64,000 nt of DNA from Phocaeicola_A sp036804505. GTDB lineage: Bacteria; Bacteroidota; Bacteroidia; Bacteroidales; Bacteroidaceae. The stretch covers positions 1-64,000 of the forward strand of contig DAIRSI010000021.1 in assembly GCA_036804505.1 (NCBI GenBank), in the 5' to 3' direction. A model generated the notes under the pieces. It was not told where the DNA came from. It searched no databases and was given only the letters and a program-made list of their open reading frames with translations. Below are positions 24,827 through 33,139 of this stretch, in pieces. The position numbers were made by a program, and so were the translations under genes. Numbering within the stretch: position 1 is the stretch's first letter; each line of letters begins with the position of its first letter.

Positions 24827-27457
24827 ATGAAGAAGAATATAGTACTTGTTTTATTGTTAGTGTTGGTGATTGGACCTTTAAGGATAAAGGCCACTAACGA
24901 ACCTGAATTTTCTACGGCTGGATTCTACGAATTGCCCAATTCAGGAAGAACGGCTTACAGTATGAATCCTGCATGGAGGTTTTACAAAGGAGAAGTAGCC
25001 GGGGCAGAATCCGTGGGTTTTAATGATCAGTCTTGGAAGGCAGTATCTCTTCCTCATGGGATAGAGTATTTACCAACAGAGGCCAGCGGATGTATCAATT
25101 ATCAGGGAGTTGTCTGGTATCGGAAACATTTTACCCCTTTGAAGTCGATGAAGGATAAGAAACTCTTTCTGTATTTTGAAGCGATTATGGGGAAGAGTAA
25201 GATCTATGTTAACGGGAAACTTGTGTCGCAGCATTATGGTGGATATCTACCTATTGTCATTGATGTGACTGATGTCATTAGTTTCGGCAAGGATAATCTG
25301 ATTGCCGTTTGGGCTGATAACAGTGATGATCCTTCTTACCCCCCAGGCAAGGCACAGAATGTGCTCGATTTTACCTATTTCGGAGGTATCTATCGGGACT
25401 GCTGGCTAGTGGCTTATAATCCGGTTCATATCACAGATCCTAATTATGAAGATGAAACGGCCGGAGGAGGATTATTTGTGGCTTATGACAAGGTGTCGGA
25501 AGCATCGGCAGAGGTATTGCTGAAATTGCAGGTCAGAAATGAAAAGGCCCTTCCTTTCTCGGGAAAGGTTGAATACGAGTTAGTGCAATCGGATGGGAAA
25601 AGAGTAGCGACGTTTGGCAGAAAAATGGAAATTCCAGGAGCAAAGGCAGGATATGTGGAAGGCAGGATAACTGTTCGGAAGCCACAACTTTGGAGCCCGG
25701 AATCTCCTAACCTTTACAATCTGATTGTAAGCGTGTACGACAAGAAAGGAGTTTTAGTAGATGGTTATCGCCAGCGAATTGGAATACGCAGTTTTGAGTT
25801 CAAAGGTAAAGATGGATTCTGGTTAAACGGTAAACCTTATGAGACACCTTTGATCGGTGCCAATAGACATCAGGATTTTGCAATTATTGGGAATGCCTTG
25901 CCGAACAGTCTTCATTGGAGAGATGCAAAGAAACTTCGTGATGCAGGATTAAAAGTCATCCGGAATGCACATTGTCCTCAGGACCCTGCATTTATGGATG
26001 CCTGTGATGAGCTGGGCCTTTTGGTTATCATCAATACTCCGGGATGGCAGTTCTGGAACGAAGCGCCCTCTTTTGCCCAAAGGGTTTATCGAGACATCCG
26101 CAATGTCGTTCGTAGGGACAGGAACCATCCGTGCTCCTGGTTGTGGGAGCCTATCTTGAATGAGACTTCCTATCCTGCCGATTTTGCCAAGAAAACCCAT
26201 GATATTGTTTCTCAGGAATATCCTTATCCCTCTTGCTATTCTGCTTGCGATGCTCAGGCTCGCGGACATGAATTTTATTCTGTCCAGTTTACACATCCTG
26301 TAGCAGATGAATCCGGATTGAATCCTAATGTCACTTATTTCACCCGTGAGTGGGGAGATAATGTGGACGATTGGAGTTCGCATAATTCTCCAAGCCGTGT
26401 AGCCCGAAACTGGGGAGAACAACCGATGCTAGTTCAAGCCAGACATTATGCCAATCCTTATTATAAGACATCTTGTTATGATTGGTTTTATCGTGTGTCC
26501 CGTCAGTATGTCGGTGGTTGTCTGTGGCATTCCTTTGATCATCAGAGAGGATATCACCCTGATCCGTTCTATGGAGGTTTGATGGATGTGTTCCGCCAGC
26601 CCAAACTTTCCTATTACATGTTTCAGGCCCAGCGTTCTCCGATAAAGGAGAATCGTGTCTTTGAAACGGGGCCTATGGTTTATATCGCTCATTTCATGAC
26701 TCCGTTTTCGGACAAAGATGTAACAGTGTATTCGAATTGTGATGAAGTCAGGTTGACTTATAATAAAGGAGGAAAGACCTGGACCTATACGAAAAGGAAG
26801 GATACGAAGGGAATGCCTTCCCCAATCATTACTTTCAAGGACGTATATGATTTTATGATTGACAAGCAATACTCCCGTCAGAACAAGCAGGACAGCGTTT
26901 ATCTTTTTGCCGAAGGATTGATGAACGGGCAGGTTGTAGCTACGCATAAGGTTTCTCCTGCAAGACGTCCTTCACGGATATTGCTCAGTGTGGACAATGA
27001 AGGGATGAACCTGAATGCTGACGGATCGGATTTGGTCACGGTTATAGCTTCCATTGCTGATGACAAGGGCAATATCAAACGCTTGAATAATGATTTTGTC
27101 AGATTCTCGATTGAAGGAGAAGGCCGATTGGTAGGAGGTTCTCAGCAAATGGCGAATCCGGTTCCTGTGAAATGGGGGACAGCTCCTGTTTTGGTTCAAT
27201 CTACTTTGAATCCCGGGAAGATAAAAATTACGGCAACCTTGTTGTATGAAGGGAGCCAGAAGGCGGAAAGTGCAATTCTGGAATTGGAAAGCAAGGCGGT
27301 CAATCGACATCTTCTCTATGATGTTCAGGAGGCAAAGATGATACCGAATGTTTCCGATGACAATTCTTTCTCAGAAAAAGATTCCCGTCAGATTGCTCCT
27401 AAGGTAGATTTGAAAGAAGTGGAGAAGCAGCAGGAAGAATTCGGCGAGAAAAGGTAA
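24827..27457 (+). CDS. glycoside hydrolase family 2 (beta-galactosidase-like), exported
   Basis: Protein of 876 aa with a signal peptide (VLVLLLVLVIGPLRIKA). Order: sugar-binding jelly roll (about 35-200), immunoglobulin-like domain (about 205-320), TIM barrel (about 325-610), then C-terminal Ig-like domains (SRILLSVDNEGMNLNADGSD, about 728-850). The acid/base Glu is at about 446 in EPILNETSYP and the nucleophile is probably Glu 508 in FTREWGDN. The family removes beta-galactosyl, mannosyl or glucuronosyl units; the catalytic surroundings are not close enough to LacZ for me to name the sugar. It belongs to the same transcript as the GH20 gene and is followed by a clear terminator. GH20 plus GH2 fits stepwise trimming of an N-acetyllactosamine-like chain, as an inference. 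Confidence 0.88.
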   Translation: MKKNIVLVLLLVLVIGPLRIKATNEPEFSTAGFYELPNSGRTAYSMNPAWRFYKGEVAGAESVGFNDQSWKAVSLPHGIEYLPTEASGCINYQGVVWYRKHFTPLKSMKDKKLFLYFEAIMGKSKIYVNGKLVSQHYGGYLPIVIDVTDVISFGKDNLIAVWADNSDDPSYPPGKAQNVLDFTYFGGIYRDCWLVAYNPVHITDPNYEDETAGGGLFVAYDKVSEASAEVLLKLQVRNEKALPFSGKVEYELVQSDGKRVATFGRKMEIPGAKAGYVEGRITVRKPQLWSPESPNLYNLIVSVYDKKGVLVDGYRQRIGIRSFEFKGKDGFWLNGKPYETPLIGANRHQDFAIIGNALPNSLHWRDAKKLRDAGLKVIRNAHCPQDPAFMDACDELGLLVIINTPGWQFWNEAPSFAQRVYRDIRNVVRRDRNHPCSWLWEPILNETSYPADFAKKTHDIVSQEYPYPSCYSACDAQARGHEFYSVQFTHPVADESGLNPNVTYFTREWGDNVDDWSSHNSPSRVARNWGEQPMLVQARHYANPYYKTSCYDWFYRVSRQYVGGCLWHSFDHQRGYHPDPFYGGLMDVFRQPKLSYYMFQAQRSPIKENRVFETGPMVYIAHFMTPFSDKDVTVYSNCDEVRLTYNKGGKTWTYTKRKDTKGMPSPIITFKDVYDFMIDKQYSRQNKQDSVYLFAEGLMNGQVVATHKVSPARRPSRILLSVDNEGMNLNADGSDLVTVIASIADDKGNIKRLNNDFVRFSIEGEGRLVGGSQQMANPVPVKWGTAPVLVQSTLNPGKIKITATLLYEGSQKAESAILELESKAVNRHLLYDVQEAKMIPNVSDDNSFSEKDSRQIAPKVDLKEVEKQQEEFGEKR

Positions 27458-27485
27458 TTCCTGAATGAAATTCAGAATGAATATT

Positions 27486-27525
27486 AAGTTGGAATGTGAA
27501 TCAAGAGTTTGCATTCCAACTTTTT
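27486..27525 (+). terminator. intrinsic terminator after the GH2 gene
   Basis: An 11-bp stem, AAGTTGGAATG paired with CATTCCAACTT, around a 15-base loop, followed by TTTC. It starts 28 bases after the GH2 stop. Confidence 0.82.
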
Positions 27526-27606
27526 CATGTATGGTGATTTTACTTCTTTTTCCCTTAGAGTTTATCTCTTTTCCAAGGGGAAATTAATCCCTAAATCAGC
27601 AACAAT

Positions 27607-27716
27607 TAACTCTATCATTGCAGTGCGATAACTCTATCATTGCAGTGAGATAACTATAGCATTGCAATGCTATAACTATCGCACTGCAATGCTATAACTA
27701 TCGCACTGCAATGCTA
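27607..27716. repeat. five tandem 22-bp repeats forming a large dyad
   Basis: Units start at 27607, 27629, 27651, 27673 and 27695, each beginning TAACT and each with a TTGCARTG or CTGCAATG core. Units 4 and 5 are identical. The third unit centres on a perfect 20-bp palindrome (TATAGCATTGCAATGCTATA). Units 1-2 are nearly the reverse complement of units 4-5, so the whole block can fold as one long hairpin in RNA or a cruciform in DNA. There are no spacers between units, so it is not a CRISPR array. Confidence 0.93.
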
Positions 27717-27844
27717 TAGCTAAATTATGCTTGAATGCCACCTAATTCTTCAGGGGAGGTGCATTAAAATATCGGCAGATAACAGCTAATTCATTATTGA
27801 AAGGATTTCATGGTTATGTGATGAAGCATTTGCTTTTTTTGTAG

Positions 27845-27852
27845 TATATTTG
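27845..27852 (+). promoter_or_regulatory. -7 promoter box of the GH97 gene
   Basis: TATATTTG, an exact consensus match, lies 41 bases upstream of the GH97 ATG. It gives GH97 and the following peptidase a transcript separate from the SusC/D and GH20/GH2 genes. Confidence 0.6.
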
Positions 27853-27893
27853 CAATAACCTTTATGATATGTACAGAATTAATTTAATGAGCC

Positions 27894-29963
27894 ATGAATA
27901 GAAAAATTTGGTTTGTTTTGGGAGTCTTTCTTTGTGGAGTGACAGTTGCGTTGCCTCTCCATGCAAAAGACTATTCCGTAAAATCTCCCGACGGGAAAAT
28001 TTCACTGACAGTAACTGCCGGCAAGCAATTGTCCTGGCAGGCATCTATGGACGGACAGCAAGTGATTCGTCCTTCGTTCATCTCGATGACTTTCGAGGGT
28101 GGCAATGTGATTGGGGCAAAGCCTCATGTTTCTTCTTCTGCGATAAAGACTGTGAGCGAAAGTATCAAGACTCCATTCTACCGGAAACGGCAGGTTGCCG
28201 ATCATTATACTCAGCTTGTCTTGAAATGCAAGGGCTACGATGTGGAATTCCGTGCCTATGATGATGCCGTGGCCTATCGTTTCGTCACAGCCTTTCAAGG
28301 GAAAGTCAAGGTGCAGAATGAACAGGTGGAGTTTAATTTCGATAAAGACTACAAGGCTTTCATACCTTATATCAATGATCTTCGTGCAGGCGAGCGCTAT
28401 TCTTTTGCCTTCGAATCCTATTACACTGAGCAGAAACTATCCGAGATGTATGCCGATTCCATCAGTATTGCCCCTTTGTGCGTGGATTTGGGAAACGGGA
28501 GGAAAGCTACCGTGTTGGAGTGTGGTTGCGAGGACTATCCGGGCATGTTTCTGAAAATGAATCCGAATGGTGAAAACGGGATTATGGCAGAATTTGCGCC
28601 CTATCCTTTGGAAGGTTATTTAAAGAGTGGATTCTTCACTTCGAATTACATTGCTACCAAACGTGCCGATTTCATTGCGCAGACGCAGGGGACGCGTTCT
28701 TTTCCCTGGAGAGCTGTGGTCTTGACGGAAAAAGACAAGGATTTGGCCATGTGTGATATTGCTCAAAAGTTGGCGGCTCCCTGCAGATTGAAGGATCTTT
28801 CCTGGATAAAACCCGGAAAGGTGGCATGGGATTGGTGGAACAACTGGAACGTGACGGGTGTAGATTTCAAGACGGGCATCAACACGCAGACTTATAAATA
28901 CTACATTGATTTTGCAGCCGAGAACCATTTGGAATATATCATTGTCGATTCGGGATGGAGCAGTCAGAAAAGCCTGATGGAAGTAATTCCGGAGATGGAC
29001 TTGCCGGAGCTGGTGCGTTATGGCAATGAAAAGCACGTAGGTGTAATCCTTTGGGCTGGATGGGACAAGGCCTCCGTAGAAAAAGACAAAGTGTTCCCAT
29101 ATTATGCCAAAATGGGAATTAAGGGCTTCAAGGTGGATTTCATTGATTGCGATGACCAGAAGATGCTGAATTCTGTAGTGGATATCGTGAAGTGTGCCGC
29201 TGATAATCATTTGGTGCTCGACTTTCACGGATGGAAGGCAAACGGGCTTCAGCGCACTTATCCCAATATTCTCAACTTTGAGGGTGTGAAAGGACTCGAA
29301 AATTTCAAATGGAATCTCGGGGAAAACCAGTTGAAGTTCCTGAAAGAACGCCTCAAGGGAGTTGAGGGTGCTGAGGCTGTCATCAAAAAAGCTACGGCTC
29401 CCGATGTTCCCCACTATGATGTAATTATACCTTATCTCCGGATGCTGGTGGGGCAAATGGACTATACACCGGGTGCTATGAAGAATGCCACTCGCGACAA
29501 TTACTATCCTTTGAACGGTTGCCCAATGAGTCAGGGGACACGTGTGCACCAGATGGCCATGTATACTGTATATGACGCTCCACTGCAGATGCTCTCGGAT
29601 ACTCCGAATAATTACCGCAAGGAGCAGGAATGCACGGATTTCATCTCTTCCGTACCTACCGTATCCGATGAGACACGAGTGCTCGACGGACAGGTGGGTG
29701 CCTATATTGTAACTGCACGCCGCTTGGGAAGTACCTGGTTCGTGGGAGCCATGAATGACTGGGCTCCTCGGAAACTGACGGTCGATTTCTCTTTCTTGGG
29801 TAAGGGCAGTTATACGGCTGATATCTTTGCCGACGGCATCAATTCCGATAAGGAACCGACAGATTACAAACATACGACCCTGACTGTGACCGCCGATTCC
29901 AAAGTGGATGCGGAACTCTTTCCTGCAGGAGGATGGACAGCCCGAATTACTCCGAACAAGTAA
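27894..29963 (+). CDS. glycoside hydrolase family 97, retaining alpha-galactosidase-type
   Basis: Protein of 689 aa with a signal peptide (WFVLGVFLCGVTVALPLHA). Residues about 25-290 are the GH97 N-terminal super-sandwich, 300-580 the TIM barrel and 590-689 the C-terminal beta domain. Asp 415 in KGFKVDFID sits where the retaining GH97 enzymes, typified by the Bacteroides alpha-galactosidase, have their nucleophile; the inverting SusB-type enzymes lack it. A general acid/base Glu is likely at 463 or 469 (NFEGVKGLEN). I therefore predict an alpha-galactosidase-like retaining enzyme rather than an alpha-glucosidase. The S9 peptidase gene follows after 24 bases in the same transcript. This stretch looks somewhat more GC-rich than the SusC region. 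Confidence 0.9.
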   Translation: MNRKIWFVLGVFLCGVTVALPLHAKDYSVKSPDGKISLTVTAGKQLSWQASMDGQQVIRPSFISMTFEGGNVIGAKPHVSSSAIKTVSESIKTPFYRKRQVADHYTQLVLKCKGYDVEFRAYDDAVAYRFVTAFQGKVKVQNEQVEFNFDKDYKAFIPYINDLRAGERYSFAFESYYTEQKLSEMYADSISIAPLCVDLGNGRKATVLECGCEDYPGMFLKMNPNGENGIMAEFAPYPLEGYLKSGFFTSNYIATKRADFIAQTQGTRSFPWRAVVLTEKDKDLAMCDIAQKLAAPCRLKDLSWIKPGKVAWDWWNNWNVTGVDFKTGINTQTYKYYIDFAAENHLEYIIVDSGWSSQKSLMEVIPEMDLPELVRYGNEKHVGVILWAGWDKASVEKDKVFPYYAKMGIKGFKVDFIDCDDQKMLNSVVDIVKCAADNHLVLDFHGWKANGLQRTYPNILNFEGVKGLENFKWNLGENQLKFLKERLKGVEGAEAVIKKATAPDVPHYDVIIPYLRMLVGQMDYTPGAMKNATRDNYYPLNGCPMSQGTRVHQMAMYTVYDAPLQMLSDTPNNYRKEQECTDFISSVPTVSDETRVLDGQVGAYIVTARRLGSTWFVGAMNDWAPRKLTVDFSFLGKGSYTADIFADGINSDKEPTDYKHTTLTVTADSKVDAELFPAGGWTARITPNK

Positions 29964-29987
29964 AATAATAATTAAATAGTATTTAAA

Positions 29988-32513
29988 ATGAGATTTAAGA
30001 CTTCGATTGTATTCCTGCTGGCAGGAAGTGCTTGTCTGGCACAGACTAATAAGACGGAGATTAAGGATTTTAATCTTTCCGGACCTTACGAAATCACTCT
30101 GCCGTTCATGGTGGATTCCACGAATACCACCAAAGGCAAGTTCGACACCAAGATGTTGCTCGATACTCCTATGCCGTTTGCCTCTTTAGGCAAGCACGAG
30201 AAATGGAACGGAAGTATATTGCCTTCTTTTTCGAAAGCCTATTCCGAAGGATTCCTGAGTTTCACCCTCGATGCACAAAGTTATCTGAAAGGTTCTCTAA
30301 AAGTGAAAGGGCCCAAAGAGTACAAGGTTTATGTGGACAGGGAAGCATTGAACGGTGAAAGTCTGACGTTGGAACCCAATCGTCATCAGGTAGTTATCCG
30401 TTTCGTGACGGCGCCGGGTGCGAAAGATTCCGTGAAAGTATCTTTCGAATCTCAATCCAAGGCTTTAGTAAAGGCCGACAACAGCAGCGAACGTCTTTAT
30501 ACTACCAGCGATTGTTTGGATGGACTCCGTGTGGTGGGTGCTTCCCTGTCGCCCAACGGGAAATACATGATTGTATATTACCGTCAGGTAGAACATGGAG
30601 GCAAGTCTCGTTCTTTCGTGCAAGTGAAGGAAGTGGCAGGAGGCAAGATACTTGCCGAGAAAAACGCTTCGGCAGATTTGCAATGGATGCCTAAGTCGGG
30701 TCGTTATCTCTATGAAGAAACGGTGGGTAAGAACAGGAGCATTTACAGTGCCGACCCGGTATCGGGAACCGTCCAACTGCTGGCACGTGATTTCCCGGAT
30801 GGCAACATAACGGTGTCTCCGGCAGAAGATTATCTCATTGTGAGTGAGGTCGTGGAAGGCCCTAAGGAGAAAAAGGAAATATATGAGATACTGACTCCCG
30901 ATGACCGCCAGCCGGGCTGGAGAGACCGCGTGGCCCTTACTAAGTATGATTTGAAAACAGGCCTTTATCAAAGGCTTACTTACGGACATACTTCTGCATA
31001 TCTGAATGATATTTCGGCCGATGGGAAAAGATTGCTTTTGTCAGTCTCCCGTCCTCGTATCACCAAGCGTCCTTTCGATTTGATATCTCTATATGAACTC
31101 AACCTTGAGAATATGAAGGTCGACACATTGCTTTCCAACCAAGGATTCATCAGCAGTGCTCTTTATTCGCCTGATGAAAAGGATTTGCTCGTTTCCGGCT
31201 CTCCCGAAGCTTTCAACGGAGTAGGCCTGAATTTGGACCCGGGGCAGACGGCCAGTATGGTGGACGGACAACTTTTCATCTATAACCGTTCCAATGGAAA
31301 AGTCATTCCGGCGACAAAGAATTTCAATCCTTCCGTGGAAGGCTCCGTCTGCTGGTCGAAGATGAACGGACAGGTTTATTTTCTGGGTGCCGACAAGGAT
31401 TGTGTCCGCATTTATGTAATGAATCCTAAGACTGGAAAGATAGAATCATTGGGTGCACAAGAAGACGTGGTAAGCGGTTTTGATGTTCAATATGCCAATT
31501 TCCGCCATTATCAAGTGAGCAAGACGGCAGAGTCCTCCGGACCGAGTATGGCTTCTTCCTCGCCTTCCATCGTCTATTGGGGACAAAGTGCTTCCAACTC
31601 CTTGCGCCTGTATCTGTACAATATAAAGAATAGAAAGTCTGTTTGTCTGGAAGATGATTCGAAGGAAATCATGAAAGATATAGTCCTCGGTGAATGTAAG
31701 GACTGGAATTTTGTATCGGAACATGGAGATACCATCTATGGACGTTATTACCTTCCGCCTCACTTTGACGCTTCCAGAAAATATCCTATGATTGTGAACT
31801 ATTACGGAGGTTGTTCTCCTACCGGACGTACGTTGGAATCCAGATATCCGCAGCATGCTTATGCAGCACAGGGCTATGTGGTCTACATTATTCAGCCTAG
31901 CGGAGCGACAGGTTTTGGTCAAAAGTTCTCTGCACGCCACGTGAATGGCTTCGGACTGCTTACTCCGGATGAAATCATTGAAGGAACAAAGAAATTCTGT
32001 GCAGAACATGCGTTCGTGAATCCGAAAAAGATAGGGTGCATCGGGGCTTCCTATGGTGGCTATATGACTCAGTATCTGATGACGGCTACTGATATTTTTG
32101 CTGCAGGAATCTCTCATGCCGGTATCAGCAACCAGACCAGTTACTGGGGCGAAGGTTATTGGGGATATTCCTATAGCGAGATTGCTGCAGCCAACAGTTA
32201 TCCTTGGAGTGATCCGGATATATTCCATAAGCACAGTCCTTTGTTTAGGGCCGACAAGGTACATACTCCTTTGCTCTTTCTGCATGGGGCTGTCGATACG
32301 AATGTGCCGATAGGGGAAAGTATCCAGATGTTCACTGCTCTGAAGATGCTGGGCAGGGAAACAGCATTCGTGGTAGTGGAAGGACAAGATCATCATATCT
32401 TAGATTACAACAAACGCTTTTTGTGGCAGAACACGATTTTTGCATGGTTTGCCAAATGGCTGAAGGATGAACCCGATTGGTGGAATGCTACCTATACACC
32501 GAAGGATTTTTAA
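29988..32513 (+). CDS. S9 family serine peptidase (prolyl oligopeptidase/DPP-like), exported
   Basis: Protein of 841 aa with a signal peptide (TSIVFLLAGSACLAQ). The first 560 residues are a beta-propeller-like region with WD-type repeats. The last 260 form the alpha/beta-hydrolase domain, with nucleophile Ser in GASYGGYMTQYL (about residue 688), the acid Asp in LFLHGAVDTNVPIGES and His in GQDHHIL. The S9 family cuts short peptides, often after Pro or Ala, and in Bacteroidetes is commonly periplasmic. Sharing a transcript with GH97 and lying next to a Sus system suggests it handles the peptide part of glycoproteins; this link is an inference. Confidence 0.92.
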   Translation: MRFKTSIVFLLAGSACLAQTNKTEIKDFNLSGPYEITLPFMVDSTNTTKGKFDTKMLLDTPMPFASLGKHEKWNGSILPSFSKAYSEGFLSFTLDAQSYLKGSLKVKGPKEYKVYVDREALNGESLTLEPNRHQVVIRFVTAPGAKDSVKVSFESQSKALVKADNSSERLYTTSDCLDGLRVVGASLSPNGKYMIVYYRQVEHGGKSRSFVQVKEVAGGKILAEKNASADLQWMPKSGRYLYEETVGKNRSIYSADPVSGTVQLLARDFPDGNITVSPAEDYLIVSEVVEGPKEKKEIYEILTPDDRQPGWRDRVALTKYDLKTGLYQRLTYGHTSAYLNDISADGKRLLLSVSRPRITKRPFDLISLYELNLENMKVDTLLSNQGFISSALYSPDEKDLLVSGSPEAFNGVGLNLDPGQTASMVDGQLFIYNRSNGKVIPATKNFNPSVEGSVCWSKMNGQVYFLGADKDCVRIYVMNPKTGKIESLGAQEDVVSGFDVQYANFRHYQVSKTAESSGPSMASSSPSIVYWGQSASNSLRLYLYNIKNRKSVCLEDDSKEIMKDIVLGECKDWNFVSEHGDTIYGRYYLPPHFDASRKYPMIVNYYGGCSPTGRTLESRYPQHAYAAQGYVVYIIQPSGATGFGQKFSARHVNGFGLLTPDEIIEGTKKFCAEHAFVNPKKIGCIGASYGGYMTQYLMTATDIFAAGISHAGISNQTSYWGEGYWGYSYSEIAAANSYPWSDPDIFHKHSPLFRADKVHTPLLFLHGAVDTNVPIGESIQMFTALKMLGRETAFVVVEGQDHHILDYNKRFLWQNTIFAWFAKWLKDEPDWWNATYTPKDF

Positions 32514-32606
32514 TATTAAAAGCCGGAATTTTTGATAATAGCAAAGAATTTATTTGAAAAAAGTTTAAATCTTGAACGCCGCAGATACAACGGTCGATTT
32601 TAGTGT

Positions 32607-32614
32607 TATATTTG
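32607..32614 (+). promoter_or_regulatory. -7 promoter box of the Lys/Ala/Cys-rich protein gene
   Basis: TATATTTG, exact consensus, 48 bases upstream of the ATG. It supports this small gene as a separately transcribed real gene. Confidence 0.6.
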
Positions 32615-32662
32615 TGCCTTGATTTTATATCGAATGTATAACTAAAAAGGGAGATTTTAATT

Positions 32663-33079
32663 ATGAAAAAAATTTTATTTGGAGTAGCCTTGATGGCTGC
32701 AATGGTATTGGGAACAATGACTGCAAACGCTCAGACTTCTGTAACAAAGACTAAAACAGAACAAGCTGTAAAGCAGAATGTAAAAGCTGTGAAGAATGCT
32801 GCTAAAGCTGATGCAAAAGCTTGCTGCAAGGATGCTAAGGGTGCTGTTAAGGATGCTAAGTGTGCCGCAAAAGCTGACATGAAAGCTTGCTGCAAAGATG
32901 CTAAGGAAAAGGCTTGCGACAAAGCTTGCAACTGCAAAAATGGCTGTAAGAAAGGTTGTACCAATGCTTGCGCTAAAGTAGGTAAAGCTGATGCTGCTGC
33001 CGCTAAGGCTTGTGCAAAGGCTGGATGCGATGCAAAAAAAGCTTGCGACAAAGCTGCTAAAGCTGTAAAGGTTAAATAA
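32663..33079 (+). CDS. small exported Lys/Ala/Cys-rich protein of unknown function
   Basis: Protein of 138 aa with a clear signal peptide (FGVALMAAMVLGTMTANAQ, cut after AQ at about 24). The mature part is almost only Ala, Lys, Asp and Cys: 14 cysteines within about 114 residues, including two copies of KACCKDAK and others in KACDKACNCKNGCKKGC. Repeats of about 11-20 residues (KADAKACCKDAKGAVKDAK then KADMKACCKDAKEKA) suggest growth by internal duplication. It is very basic, lacks a lipobox and has no family I recognise. It has a consensus promoter, a strong AGGGAG ribosome site and a terminator of its own, so it is a real single-gene unit. Metal or sulfide binding, disulfide-knotted antimicrobial activity or DNA binding are all possible; none is shown. 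Confidence 0.85.
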   Translation: MKKILFGVALMAAMVLGTMTANAQTSVTKTKTEQAVKQNVKAVKNAAKADAKACCKDAKGAVKDAKCAAKADMKACCKDAKEKACDKACNCKNGCKKGCTNACAKVGKADAAAAKACAKAGCDAKKACDKAAKAVKVK

Positions 33080-33100
33080 ATTACTTGAGCAGAATAAAAA

Positions 33101-33127
33101 AAGAGCGGTGATTCATTCACCGCTCTT
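33101..33127. terminator. bidirectional terminator between the Cys-rich gene and the pyrophosphatase
   Basis: An 11-bp perfect stem, AAGAGCGGTGA paired with TCACCGCTCTT, with a 5-base loop and A-run/T-run flanks. It serves the plus-strand small gene and the minus-strand pyrophosphatase gene that ends at 33140. Confidence 0.93.
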
Positions 33128-33139
33128 TTTTTGTATCTG

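Larger units (their letters stand above)
27458..27893. other. 436-bp intergenic region between the GH2 and GH97 genes
   Basis: No coding region is supported. It holds, in order, a terminator for the GH2 transcript, a 110-bp block of five 22-bp repeats that is also a large imperfect dyad, and a -7 promoter box for the GH97 gene. Confidence 0.7.

Noticed and set aside
27607..27716. CRISPR array
   Set aside because: Repeats are directly adjacent with no spacers and no cas genes are nearby.
28620..29873. A 417-aa open frame on the minus strand inside the GH97 gene
   Set aside because: It is antisense to a gene with clear catalytic residues and signal peptide, has no family motifs, and follows from codon bias on the plus strand.
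31446..32396. A 316-aa minus-strand frame inside the S9 peptidase
   Set aside because: Overlaps the catalytic domain of a complete S9 gene and has no recognisable domain.
32731..33120. A 129-aa minus-strand frame across the Cys-rich gene
   Set aside because: The Ala/Leu/Ser/Gln composition is the mirror of the Ala/Lys/Cys repeats; the plus frame has a signal peptide, promoter and ribosome site.
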